DNA of 64,000 bases. Origin: Chryseobacterium pennae (GTDB taxonomy: Bacteria > Bacteroidota > Bacteroidia > Flavobacteriales > Weeksellaceae). Numbering within the stretch: position 1 is the first letter of the stretch; every line of letters starts with the position of its first letter. Shown here one piece after another: positions 34,973 through 43,650 of the stretch. Location of the stretch: contig NZ_QNVT01000009.1 in assembly GCF_003385515.1 (NCBI RefSeq), forward strand, positions 124,001-188,000, in the 5' to 3' direction. Under the pieces are notes generated by a model, which was not told the origin of the DNA, ran no database searches, and saw nothing but the letters and a program-made list of their open reading frames with translations. The position numbers were made by a program, and so were the translations under genes.

Positions 34973-36616
34973 ATGTTAGAAAATAAAATAATTAAGGATC
35001 ATATTAATACATTATGGAATGCGATGTGGCGTGCCGGGTTCGGCAACTCACTTTTGGCAATAGAGCAAATCACCTTTCTTTTCTTTATTAAAACAATAGA
35101 AGACTTAGATCGTAGAAATTTATTTTTTGCGGAAGATTCGAATGGGTCTATTTTTAGTGGAACGTACATTCCGTACATTGACGAAAAACTTTACATCGCA
35201 GAAGGAGGAACCTTCAAATATGAAGAAACACAAGCACTACAGCAGCAATTAATAGAGGATAAAAAACCGAGGACCAAAAATGAATTGCGCTGGTCATACT
35301 TCAAGCAAATGGAGCCGGAGGAAATGCTAAAACATATTAAGTTTAATGTCTATCCCTTTATTCTCTCACTAAATAGCAATTATTTAAAATCGTCCGATAA
35401 ATCCAATGCTGTACTTATGATTGAGAATCCCGCAGTTCTCAACGAAGTTACATTATTGATAGACTTAATATTTGAAGAGCTCGACGTTGATAATCTAAAT
35501 TCTAAAGATTTTAATACTGGTGATATTTTCGAAAGTGTTTTAAGTCAGATAGTCATCTCTGGTAACAGCGGTCAAATCAGAACCCCACGACATATTATAA
35601 AACTTATTGTAGAACTATTAGAACCCTCTTTGGGTCAAAAAATAGCTGATCCTGCCTGCGGGACGGGTGGGTTTCTCATTGGTGCCAATAGTCATATAGT
35701 GCATAAGTTAAGTATATCCGATGATAAAGAGAATGCTATTGTTGATTTTGATAAATTTTATAGCATCTCATTGTCCGCTCAAACAACAAAAAAACATCAA
35801 GAAAATTTAAGTAACAGTTTAAAGGGATTTGATTTAGATATTCACATGGTCAGAATATCGCTGATGAATTTGATGATGCATGGAATTAACAATCCACTAG
35901 TTACTTATAAAGATTCCCTGAGCCAAAATTTACTAAAAGATGAGCTATTCGATATGGTAATGTCGAATCCTCCATTTAGCGGTACAATTGACAAAGGAAA
36001 TATAGATAGGAATCTAAAATTGCAAACGAACCGAGTGCCATTGTTATTTTTGGAAAGGATCTACAATATGCTTAAAAAAAATGGTACAGCCGCTATAATT
36101 GTCCCACATAATACTCTTTTCAACACTACTAAAGCATTTGTAGAAATTCGGAAAAAAATTGTCGAAGAAGCACAACTAATCGCTGTATTATCTTTGCCAA
36201 AGGGCGTTTTTAGACCAACCGCATCGGTTCAAACGGCAATACTGATATTTAAAAAAGGTAACGCAACAAAAAAAACCTGGTTTTATCATATTAAAGATGA
36301 TGGATTCACACTAGATGATAAACGTCTGCCAAAATATTTTTCTGACGGTTCAAGAGATTACGGAGATTTAAACGATGTAATATTGCGCTTTAAAAACAGA
36401 GATAAAAATAATGACAACGATAGATCGTCACAATGCTTCTTTGTTGATAAAAAAGACTTACGAGAAGCTAATTATAACTTAGATTTTCAAAAATACAAAG
36501 ATGTTTTAGCTGAAGAATTCGAATTCCAGAGTTTTAAAGATATTTTTAATGAGCTTGAAAAGAATGAATTAAAGATCCAAAAAGAAATTAGTGAGTTAAA
36601 AGGTCTATTACTGTGA
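34973..36616 (+). CDS. hsdM: Type I restriction-type N6-adenine methylase (HsdM)
   Basis: 547 residues from the ATG at 34973; an upstream TTG start at 34949 is less likely. An N-terminal HsdM helical domain (LWNAMWRAGFGNSLLAIEQITFLFFIK) is followed by the methylase: SAM motif ADPACGTGGFL near 225-235, and the catalytic MSNPPFSG near 330-337. The RTPRHIIKLIVELL segment is typical of HsdM. A C-terminal helix pairs with HsdS in this family. It lies 29 bases after the Argonaute gene and overlaps hsdS by one base (TGATG). It should methylate adenine in the sequence chosen by HsdS. No HsdR motor-nuclease gene is in the window. Confidence 0.92.
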   Translation: MLENKIIKDHINTLWNAMWRAGFGNSLLAIEQITFLFFIKTIEDLDRRNLFFAEDSNGSIFSGTYIPYIDEKLYIAEGGTFKYEETQALQQQLIEDKKPRTKNELRWSYFKQMEPEEMLKHIKFNVYPFILSLNSNYLKSSDKSNAVLMIENPAVLNEVTLLIDLIFEELDVDNLNSKDFNTGDIFESVLSQIVISGNSGQIRTPRHIIKLIVELLEPSLGQKIADPACGTGGFLIGANSHIVHKLSISDDKENAIVDFDKFYSISLSAQTTKKHQENLSNSLKGFDLDIHMVRISLMNLMMHGINNPLVTYKDSLSQNLLKDELFDMVMSNPPFSGTIDKGNIDRNLKLQTNRVPLLFLERIYNMLKKNGTAAIIVPHNTLFNTTKAFVEIRKKIVEEAQLIAVLSLPKGVFRPTASVQTAILIFKKGNATKKTWFYHIKDDGFTLDDKRLPKYFSDGSRDYGDLNDVILRFKNRDKNNDNDRSSQCFFVDKKDLREANYNLDFQKYKDVLAEEFEFQSFKDIFNELEKNELKIQKEISELKGLLL

Positions 36617-38175
36617 TGGAAATAAAAGAGTATAAATTAGGTGAATTATGTTCCTTACAGATCGGATATCCCTTTCAGAGCGAACATTTCGTCAAAGAGG
36701 GCATTCCAGTAATAAGACCTGCCGATATAGGTGACAAAATTAAAAACCCCCACGAAACCCTCAAATCTAATGATTTAAAAAGATTTGAAAGGTTCACGGT
36801 AGAAAAAGGAGATGTACTTATTTCTATGTCTGGTGTTTCCCTTGGAAAAACATTCGTATATTCTTTTGATGAAAAAGGTTTTTTTAATCAATATGTCGCC
36901 TGCTTCAAATTCGGGAACACAAAATTGCTGCTAAATGAGTACCTATATATTCTTTTACAAGGAATTCAGAAGGATATTGTACGTCATTTTTCGGGAACTA
37001 GTCCTACCCCCTTAATTACAAAAGTTTTTATTGAAAATTATCCGGTCAAAATACCTTCGATAAAAGATCAGGTAAAAATAGTTGACATTTACGATAGAGC
37101 ACTTAAGGTTGGTCATAGACGTTCAAAAAGTATTCAGCTATGTGATCTTCTTAGCCAGAGTCTTTTTCTTGAAACACAGAAGCAGGCTAAAAAACATTAT
37201 TCCTTTAATAAAATTATTGAAATTCAAACTAATTTAAAAAAAAGTGATATTATCGATAGTGCGGATCTGCCCTTTATAACACCAAATAATATAACGCCTA
37301 TTAGTGGAGATATCATAAAATCTGATCAAAGTCATCATTCAAAATCGGTAAATAGTAAGTTTTACTTCACAGAAGAACATATTTTGTTCTCCAGAAAAAT
37401 TAGTGATCTAAATAGAATTGCAACCCCTAATTTCAAAGGTTTCTGCAATACTAATATTTACCCATTTTTAGTCGAAAAAACAACTGCAAATAAACATTAC
37501 ATAAGATACATTTTATTATCACACGATTTTTTCAATTTTACCATGAATTTTCTCGGGAGTAAACAAGTTGCATCCCTTAATCGCTCTGTGATCTATAATT
37601 ACACCGTAAAACTTCCGAGTAAAAAAATACAAGATCAATTTTCCAAAAGAGTCCAAAACATTGAAAAACTGCGCTCATACTTTGAACAGAATTTAGTTTC
37701 AATACAAGCAATTGAAAGTATGATTATTCATAAAACTCGTATGGGCGAACTCTATTTCAACTCAGATGACTTTGATAATGTGATACCCGAAGAAATTCAG
37801 CCCGAAGAAGATCCCGCCATAACTAAGATTAATGAAAATATTGCAGATTACCACAGAAACCTTCCCCATACAGGTGCTCCACCTGAAATTGACAACATGA
37901 TCCGTCAACTTGATACTGAGCTACGGCTAAAAGGTGATATCCCATTTACAGAAGACTATGTTAAGTACAGGATTGTTCGGGGTAAGTTTAAAGACTCATT
38001 CACTTTTAGAGAGCTCTGGAACGAGTTAACCACTTTTCCGTTTGAGACAATTCCTTCATATGATGAAATATGTAATTTAGTATTTAAGTGGTTGAAAGAG
38101 GAACTACCTTTTGTTCGACAACAATTTAACGACAAGACAAAACAAATAGAAATCATTATCAATGAAACTACTTAG
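36616..38175 (+). CDS. hsdS: Type I specificity subunit HsdS with C-terminal extension
   Basis: 519 residues from the ATG at 36616. Two target-recognition domains are visible (about 1-160 and 195-345), each ending in a helix typical of HsdS (PSIKDQVKIVDIYDRALKVG and SKKIQDQFSKRVQNIEKLRSYF). Motifs such as GDVLISMSGVSLGKTFVY and KQVASLNRSVIYNYTVKLPS fit the family. Residues about 390-519 are unusual for HsdS: an acidic linker, then a FRELWNEL and YDEICNLVFKWLKEEL segment resembling a small winged helix. That extra domain may contact the ATPase encoded next. Overlaps hsdM by one base and the ATPase gene by 14. Confidence 0.88.
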   Translation: MEIKEYKLGELCSLQIGYPFQSEHFVKEGIPVIRPADIGDKIKNPHETLKSNDLKRFERFTVEKGDVLISMSGVSLGKTFVYSFDEKGFFNQYVACFKFGNTKLLLNEYLYILLQGIQKDIVRHFSGTSPTPLITKVFIENYPVKIPSIKDQVKIVDIYDRALKVGHRRSKSIQLCDLLSQSLFLETQKQAKKHYSFNKIIEIQTNLKKSDIIDSADLPFITPNNITPISGDIIKSDQSHHSKSVNSKFYFTEEHILFSRKISDLNRIATPNFKGFCNTNIYPFLVEKTTANKHYIRYILLSHDFFNFTMNFLGSKQVASLNRSVIYNYTVKLPSKKIQDQFSKRVQNIEKLRSYFEQNLVSIQAIESMIIHKTRMGELYFNSDDFDNVIPEEIQPEEDPAITKINENIADYHRNLPHTGAPPEIDNMIRQLDTELRLKGDIPFTEDYVKYRIVRGKFKDSFTFRELWNELTTFPFETIPSYDEICNLVFKWLKEELPFVRQQFNDKTKQIEIIINETT

Positions 38176-39973
38176 ATTAAAACTGAATGACAGCTTTAGA
38201 AGCTTGCATAATGGTTTTGAAGTTGACTTTCTGAACGAATTTTATAAATCTAGAGCATGGGACTTTATGCCATACTGTTTAGTTGGAAAAAATGGTTGTG
38301 GAAAATCAAATATTTTAGAACTGCTTGCTGCCATTTTCTACCACATTGAATGCATTTACCTGACAAATAAACCGGATGGTTTTGATGGAGAAGGAGAATT
38401 GGAGAAAGTTCATACTGGAGGTTTCTTTGCTGAAAGCTGTACGCCAGACGCATTTGAAATTGAGTATCTAATACCTGTACCATGGAAAATTAATAAAGAT
38501 GACCAACCTACTGATCACAATAAAATATTTGAAAGAGAGGAAACGGCGCATATTCAAATCATAAAAAAAAGGAAAAAAGCACCTATAATCAAATGTTTGA
38601 ATAAACAACGCTTTGACACGGAAAACAAACTTACTCTACTTAACAGACGTGAGGTAAAAGAAATACTACCCGATTTTGTAGTTGGTTATTCCTCCGGAGA
38701 AAATGAAATTCTTAGCCTACCATTCTTTAAAATGCGGTTTTTGAACTATGATGAATATGTAAACGCACTGAGGGAGGAGACAGGTTATTCTCAACCCGAA
38801 GGAAGATTCGTATACATTGATACACAGCTTAGTCAGGCAGTTTTTCTTACTAATTTTTTAATGCAGGAAGAAAAATTATTGAAACCAATCTATAATACTA
38901 TTGGAATTGAAGCAATTACACAGTTTCGCATTATTATTAATCAAGACATAAAAATTTCAAAATTTCAGTACTTAGAAAAGGGAGTTATAGAAGATGGAGA
39001 AAGCGACTACAATCAGAGTTTCGAACTTACTGAGTTGCTCAAAACTAAAGACATCTCTGCACGCGATTTAATGGCCATAGATAAGCTTCAATGTTGTTCA
39101 ACAACACAGTTCTTTGATTCCGAAACAAACACACTTTATCTGGACTATCTTATTGATCGAGACATAAGGGATAATAACGGAGAAATATTACAAGATCAGC
39201 AAGGAGTTCAAGTTGGTTTAAGCGAAATGAAAAAAGCTTTTCGCGCCCATTTTGATAATGATCCTTTTGCGCTTTTCAGAGCATTACAAATTCTGCTGAC
39301 CTTAAACCTTTACGATGTTTCGACTGAAACAAAGGTTGAGGTATACATGTCTGAAAGTCTTTATGTAAATGAAACTGTACCTATTCTTTCGTCGGATAAG
39401 AGAATAATGAGATTTAAAGATTTTACGGTAAAGAAGAAAGGAGCTGTTAATGAAATTTTAAGTAAATCATTATCAGATGGTGAACATCAATTTTTACATG
39501 CAATGGGAATATGTTTATTATTTAAAGATTCCAATTCTCTCTTTTTGCTTGATGAGCCAGAGACTCACTTTAATCCGGAATGGCGTGCACAATTCATTTC
39601 TACTTTAAAAGAGTGCTTACGTCAGTCATCTAACCAGAACATGAGGGATATTCTACTTTCTTCACATTCACCATTTATTATCTCTGACAGCATTGAAGAT
39701 AATGTGTTAATATTCAAGAGAAATAAGGATAAAATGATCACCGTCGAACGCCCAGATTTTAATACTTTTGGAGCATCCGTTAACCGCATTACAATGGACA
39801 TTTTCGAACGTGATAATACTATTGGTGATCTAGCTAATTCATCGGTGGAAAATTTTGAAATTAGGCATAAAAACGGTGAGGATCCTAAAGAACTTATTAA
39901 GGAAATTAATAATACATTAGGGGAATCCGTTGAGAAAACTATACTGATTAATAGAGTTAAAGGATTTATTTAG
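38162..39973 (+). CDS. Restriction-system-associated AAA/ABC-like ATPase (PtuA-like)
   Basis: 603 residues. Walker A is VGKNGCGKSN near 41-50. The signature-like LSDGEHQFLHAMG is near 437, Walker B LFLLDEPETHF near 461, and an H-loop-like LSSHSPFI near 500. The layout (large insert between Walker A and signature) is that of SMC/ABC-like ATPases such as OLD, PtuA and the type I restriction-associated AAA family. It is followed 7 bases later by an HNH gene, the same pairing as PtuA-PtuB in Septu. Here the pair sits at the end of an hsdM-hsdS operon, in the place of HsdR. It probably gates the nuclease. Confidence 0.88.
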   Translation: MKLLRLKLNDSFRSLHNGFEVDFLNEFYKSRAWDFMPYCLVGKNGCGKSNILELLAAIFYHIECIYLTNKPDGFDGEGELEKVHTGGFFAESCTPDAFEIEYLIPVPWKINKDDQPTDHNKIFEREETAHIQIIKKRKKAPIIKCLNKQRFDTENKLTLLNRREVKEILPDFVVGYSSGENEILSLPFFKMRFLNYDEYVNALREETGYSQPEGRFVYIDTQLSQAVFLTNFLMQEEKLLKPIYNTIGIEAITQFRIIINQDIKISKFQYLEKGVIEDGESDYNQSFELTELLKTKDISARDLMAIDKLQCCSTTQFFDSETNTLYLDYLIDRDIRDNNGEILQDQQGVQVGLSEMKKAFRAHFDNDPFALFRALQILLTLNLYDVSTETKVEVYMSESLYVNETVPILSSDKRIMRFKDFTVKKKGAVNEILSKSLSDGEHQFLHAMGICLLFKDSNSLFLLDEPETHFNPEWRAQFISTLKECLRQSSNQNMRDILLSSHSPFIISDSIEDNVLIFKRNKDKMITVERPDFNTFGASVNRITMDIFERDNTIGDLANSSVENFEIRHKNGEDPKELIKEINNTLGESVEKTILINRVKGFI

Positions 39974-39980
39974 GATTAAC

Positions 39981-40835
39981 ATGCACTTTACATACAAATA
40001 TATAAATCACGAAATTGAAAAATTTCAAAAATATTCAGATTTTATTTTTCTACAGGTATGGTGCAAAGCTCGCCACCCGTTCAATATTGCAAAATTTGAC
40101 CAATACCCGGAATTACAAACAATCTTCAATAAGCTGGAGCAAAATCCAGGTGAATGGGCACAATTCTTTGTCAAAGCGGTTAAAGACATATACGGAGAAT
40201 TTTTGAAGTTAGGAAAGGCCCAAAAGAAGGAATTAAGCAGATGCTACCAAATTAATAATAATGTAGCCCGCTTATGTCGCAATAATACATTAGTTCCAAT
40301 AAATTATACCGATTTACAAAAAAAGCACCGAAAAATTTCGACACTCCTAAAAACTTTTTATGATCGCCTATATGGTTCTGAATCACCACTCATATTAAAA
40401 GAATTTGGAAATCTAAAAGATATTAGAGTATTACATTATAAAGCCTTTATTGAAAAAAATTTTAACGGTCATGAAGGTGTATGTCCTTTTTGTGGACTAA
40501 ATCCTATAAAGGGAAATGATCATTCAAAACTAGAGGCATACGATCATTTTATTCCCAAAGCACAATATCCATTTAATTCAATTAATTTCAAAAATCTTGC
40601 ACCTATGTGTCATGAGTGCAATTCATCATATAAATTAAAAATAAATCCGGTATTAAATATCGATCCCTTATCGAAAAATGCTACTAAAAGAAAAGCATTT
40701 TATCCATATTCACAGGAAGAATGGAAAATAAAAATAACTGTTAATCTTCATAATGTAGATTTTAAGAATTTAAGGAAGGAAGAAATCAGTATTGATGCGT
40801 CCTGTGCTGGAAGATTAGAAGAAATAGAAAGCTAG
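39981..40835 (+). CDS. HNH nuclease (PtuB-like), truncated by amber codon
   Basis: 284 residues before a TAG at 40833-40835. The HNH part is complete: CPFCG near 168, the YDHFIPKAQYPF catalytic segment near 189, and APMCHECNSSYKL near 212 with the second zinc pair. An N-terminal helical region precedes it. The reading frame continues in phase for another 81 codons after the stop with protein-like sequence, so the natural product was probably 366 residues with Trp (TGG) at the stop position. The catalytic domain is retained, so partial activity is possible. It pairs with the ATPase upstream. Confidence 0.82.
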   Translation: MHFTYKYINHEIEKFQKYSDFIFLQVWCKARHPFNIAKFDQYPELQTIFNKLEQNPGEWAQFFVKAVKDIYGEFLKLGKAQKKELSRCYQINNNVARLCRNNTLVPINYTDLQKKHRKISTLLKTFYDRLYGSESPLILKEFGNLKDIRVLHYKAFIEKNFNGHEGVCPFCGLNPIKGNDHSKLEAYDHFIPKAQYPFNSINFKNLAPMCHECNSSYKLKINPVLNIDPLSKNATKRKAFYPYSQEEWKIKITVNLHNVDFKNLRKEEISIDASCAGRLEEIES

Positions 40836-41081
40836 AAAGAGGTCTTTGGAATTGAAGAAAGGTACAAGGCAAAAATATTAGGCAGACATACAGGAAAAAA
40901 ATGGTATTTAGATTTAGTAGATGGTTTTGACAGCGCAAAAAAAATTCTAAAAGCACCCGATCTAACTAAAGAAGAATGGCTAGAATATTCAATAAATCAA
41001 TGTGACACCGACTTAATGTCTGATTGCGGTTTTTTAAAAAAGCCATTCATACAAGAATGTGAACGGTTGGGCATCAATTAG
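40836..41081 (+). pseudogene. C-terminal remainder of HNH nuclease after nonsense codon
   Basis: In the same frame as the HNH gene, directly after its TAG, 81 sense codons follow to a stop at 41079-41081. They begin KEVFGIEERYKAKILGR and continue with GKKWYLDLVDGFD and KEEWLEYSINQCDTDL. The composition is protein-like and no frameshift is needed, so a single TGG-to-TAG change would explain the break. Amber readthrough is a less likely alternative. Confidence 0.75.
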
Positions 41082-41206
41082 TAGGATTGCAAGACTATTA
41101 TTAACTAGTATTCTAATACGATCTTAAAACGCTCAAAAAAAAAAATCACGTTGGTTAGAACGGAGTGAATAAAATACTTTTTGTAATTTTTAACTTCATA
41201 TTTAGT

Positions 41207-42523
41207 TTAATGAGGTCTTATTATTAACTTTTCGAGCCACTGAATAGTTGTACTCTTTCCGTTCGCCAATTCTAAAAGATCAGAACTATCAATTAATACG
41301 ATATGGTGATCTTCTCTAGATGCTCTTTTTAAATGACTGTTTACTTCTTTAGTAAAGCCCTTAACAGATATGAAAAATCCTACTTTAACAAGTTTTTTAT
41401 GATTTATAATTTTAGTTTCGAAATCACGCATCTCCGAAGCCCCTACCTTCGCACTCCAATTTTTACATTCAACAAAGAAAGTTGGACTTGTGAGAGAGGA
41501 CCAAAAGGTGCCAGAAACTCCGTTTTTAATCTGCAAATCTATTTCTTCATCGTTTGTATTAACACGCTTTGAAATAACTTCCAAACCGGGAACAGAGGAA
41601 AAAATTATCTCCATAAGATTCTCTAAAGCTCTACCTTTTTCCGCGGAATTTTTAAGTTGAGGTATTTCATCTAAAAGCAACAACAATTCTTTCTTAAAAT
41701 AAGTGTCTTTAATAATGGCTTCTTGATTTACAATTGAGTTAAAGAACTTATTATAAAGTTGAATTTTTCGAATTAATCTATTAGCAGACTGAATATGAAA
41801 CTCAGAAATTTCTTCCTCATTATCAATCATGTCTTCCAATTGTAGATCAACTTCCGTTGTTGGAGCCGCAGCCTCCAACAATAGCTTAATCTTTACAACC
41901 GAGATGATTTCAGCATATTCAATCATTATCTCATATTCAAACAGATTTCCGATAATTTGGACCCAAGGCGGCAACATAAGCGCTTTTTGATAAAAAAAAT
42001 CTCCCGGCTCAAATAAAAAATTATTAAACATAGACGAATGTTTCTCTTTCTCTATTCGATACGTATTTCCATCCATTGATCTTACCTCCTTGGATGCTTC
42101 GCCGATAGAAGCCGAGATTAATGGAAATAAAAAATTCACAAAATCTTTTAATTCCTCTCCACGGGTAAATTTGGGGAGTTTAGCAAAGAATTTATCTGCC
42201 TCCTTTTGAACTTCACTTTCACTAAGTTCACCAGAATTTTCCGCTAATTCGTCAATAATATTTTCATAAACTTTTTCTTTTATTTCCTCATAAAAAAAAG
42301 AATAGATTTCAGTGATCATTTCCCAGTTAAAACCTAGTTTATCGAGCTTTTCTAATGCCTTCTCGCGCGTTGTTATGAAACCAATCTTACTGGATCCTTC
42401 ATCGTCATTGGAACTTTGACTATACAAATCATTTTTATCAAATAAGAAAGAAAGGTAGCTAGGAATATCATATTTCCATGAATATTCATGTTTGCCAATC
42501 ATTAAAGTGGAATAATGACCCAT
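41207..42523 (-). CDS. HEPN/Toprim-N plus Mrr-like restriction nuclease
   Basis: 438 residues. The start MGHYSTLMIGKHEYSWK and the following acidic helix match the HEPN/Toprim-associated N-terminal domain found in front of many defence effectors. About 310-420 is a PD-(D/E)XK nuclease of the Mrr/restriction type: GRALENLMEIIF, then NDEEIDLQIK (D of the core), and FFVECKNW (E-x-K). The nuclease should cut DNA, perhaps modified or foreign DNA. It is convergent with the five-gene operon and separated from it by 126 bases. It may complete the island as an independent effector. Confidence 0.8.
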   Translation of the reverse strand: MGHYSTLMIGKHEYSWKYDIPSYLSFLFDKNDLYSQSSNDDEGSSKIGFITTREKALEKLDKLGFNWEMITEIYSFFYEEIKEKVYENIIDELAENSGELSESEVQKEADKFFAKLPKFTRGEELKDFVNFLFPLISASIGEASKEVRSMDGNTYRIEKEKHSSMFNNFLFEPGDFFYQKALMLPPWVQIIGNLFEYEIMIEYAEIISVVKIKLLLEAAAPTTEVDLQLEDMIDNEEEISEFHIQSANRLIRKIQLYNKFFNSIVNQEAIIKDTYFKKELLLLLDEIPQLKNSAEKGRALENLMEIIFSSVPGLEVISKRVNTNDEEIDLQIKNGVSGTFWSSLTSPTFFVECKNWSAKVGASEMRDFETKIINHKKLVKVGFFISVKGFTKEVNSHLKRASREDHHIVLIDSSDLLELANGKSTTIQWLEKLIIRPH

Positions 42524-42910
42524 TAAATTTTAGTTTTTAATATTGCAATATATTAATTTAGATCAAAATGTAACCAATTTAATTAAAGCAATTATATTCC
42601 AGCTAATTGTAATACCTAATTAGTGAAATGTGCCGAAAAACAATTGTTAGTGATTTGATATAGTTTTGATATAAAAATCGTTAGACGTTCCCAATATTTT
42701 GGACTAGCCTAAAATTACATTAGGGCTATATTCAACCTATAATTTTTATTAATGAATCTTAAACAACTAATTTTAGCAATGTGTTACAGACAATTTTTTC
42801 GTTCCAATAATACATAAAATTGTATCTTTGAGATTGAAGAGTTATGGATGTTCTTTGAAGTCGTTATAGAATAATTATAGTGTTGATTTAGTCATTTTTT
42901 TTTGTGGCGA

Positions 42911-42924
42911 AATCATGGCAGTAA
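42911..42924 (+). repeat. Direct repeat copy 2, candidate att site
   Basis: AATCATGGCAGTAA, identical to 31390-31403. It lies in the 817 bp gap after the nuclease gene (42524-43341), which has no convincing complete gene. A promoter-like TATCTTTG lies at about 42832 with nothing obvious to drive. Confidence 0.55.
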
Positions 42925-42972
42925 ATTAAAATATACTTGAAAATATGGTTTTAAAGTGGTTGGAACGAATTA

Positions 42973-42991
42973 GTTCGAATCCCTCCCTTTC
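42973..42991 (+). repeat. tRNA-Ser-like 3' fragment, candidate island end
   Basis: GTTCGAATCCCTCCCTTTC has the T-loop and following 3' strand of a bacterial tRNA-Ser. The upstream T-stem is not complementary, so only the 3' half is tRNA-like. It marks a plausible right boundary between island and chromosome. Confidence 0.5.
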
Positions 42992-43138
42992 ATGTGAAAA
43001 AATGAATTATAAAAATACAATGAACATTATGATTAAGAATATATAAAGCTCTTTTTTTCAAAATTTCTTTTATCTTATTTATAAATGAGTGGATTTCAAA
43101 GCTACTAATAATAAGGACGCTGATATAATCACATAAAA

Positions 43139-43267
43139 TATTCCCGTTTACAATTGGAACATTTGAATGCTTTTGTAGATTTTAAAGATCCGAACGATAT
43201 GGGTCGTATGTTTATGATATTTACTCGCCAAGAGGTCCATCAAAAGAATAAATGGTTGGACTTTTAA
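43139..43267 (+). pseudogene. Orphan C-terminal coding fragment
   Basis: An open stretch without a start reads YSRLQLEHLNAF, then VDFKDPNDMGRMFMIFTRQ and ends KNKWLDF and a stop. The composition is protein-like. A stop lies a few codons upstream and no start fits, so this looks like the tail of a gene broken by the island. I do not recognise the family. Confidence 0.35.
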
Positions 43268-43341
43268 GTATGGCTCGAAATGTAATCCCAGCTGATCAAT
43301 TATGGTTAAATCCTAATTACGGATAAAACCAGACACTAGAG

Positions 43342-43452
43342 ATGAAAACAGAGAAAGCATTGATTGCTATAGTAACAGCAGCGAAAGTATTGGCTTCTGT
43401 ATTTTTAGTAGCAATTCTGTTTTGTACGAATTTATGGCAGACTATTAGCTAG
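43342..43452 (+). CDS. Possible 36-residue single-span membrane peptide
   Basis: MKTEKALIAIVTAAKVLASV is followed by a hydrophobic stretch (FLVAILFCTNLW) and a stop. One membrane span fills most of the peptide. It is followed about 120 bases later by a strong terminator. No family is recognised; it might be a small hydrophobic toxin-like peptide or chance. Confidence 0.3.
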   Translation: MKTEKALIAIVTAAKVLASVFLVAILFCTNLWQTIS

Positions 43453-43569
43453 CCTGCCGTATCAATCCATTAATAACTATCGATAAAATACTGAATATCA
43501 ACAAAATACACGCAAAATCCAATTAAGATCATTTATTAAAGAGTTCGAAGATAATCCTTTAAGGATCAC

Positions 43570-43603
43570 AAAACCTCATCATTTTTATGGTGAGGTTTTT
43601 TGT
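43570..43603 (+). terminator. Rho-independent terminator
   Basis: AAACCTCA (43571-43578) pairs with TGAGGTTT (43591-43598), and a run of T follows. It closes whatever is transcribed from the short gene region to the left. Confidence 0.75.
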
Positions 43604-43650
43604 TTATATTAAGACTAATAAAATAGTTCAGAAGTAAAAGAGGTATTCTT

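Larger units (their letters stand above)
29395..42991. mobile_element. Defence island with serine recombinase
   Basis: The segment holds a large serine recombinase, the fused Argonaute, HsdM/HsdS, AAA ATPase, HNH and nuclease genes. Its edges are only approximate: tRNA-like fragments at 29395 and 42973, and a 14-bp direct repeat at 31390 and 42911 that excludes the recombinase. Genes to the right look like host chromosome and genes to the left like an ICE, which supports a separate unit. Confidence 0.6.
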
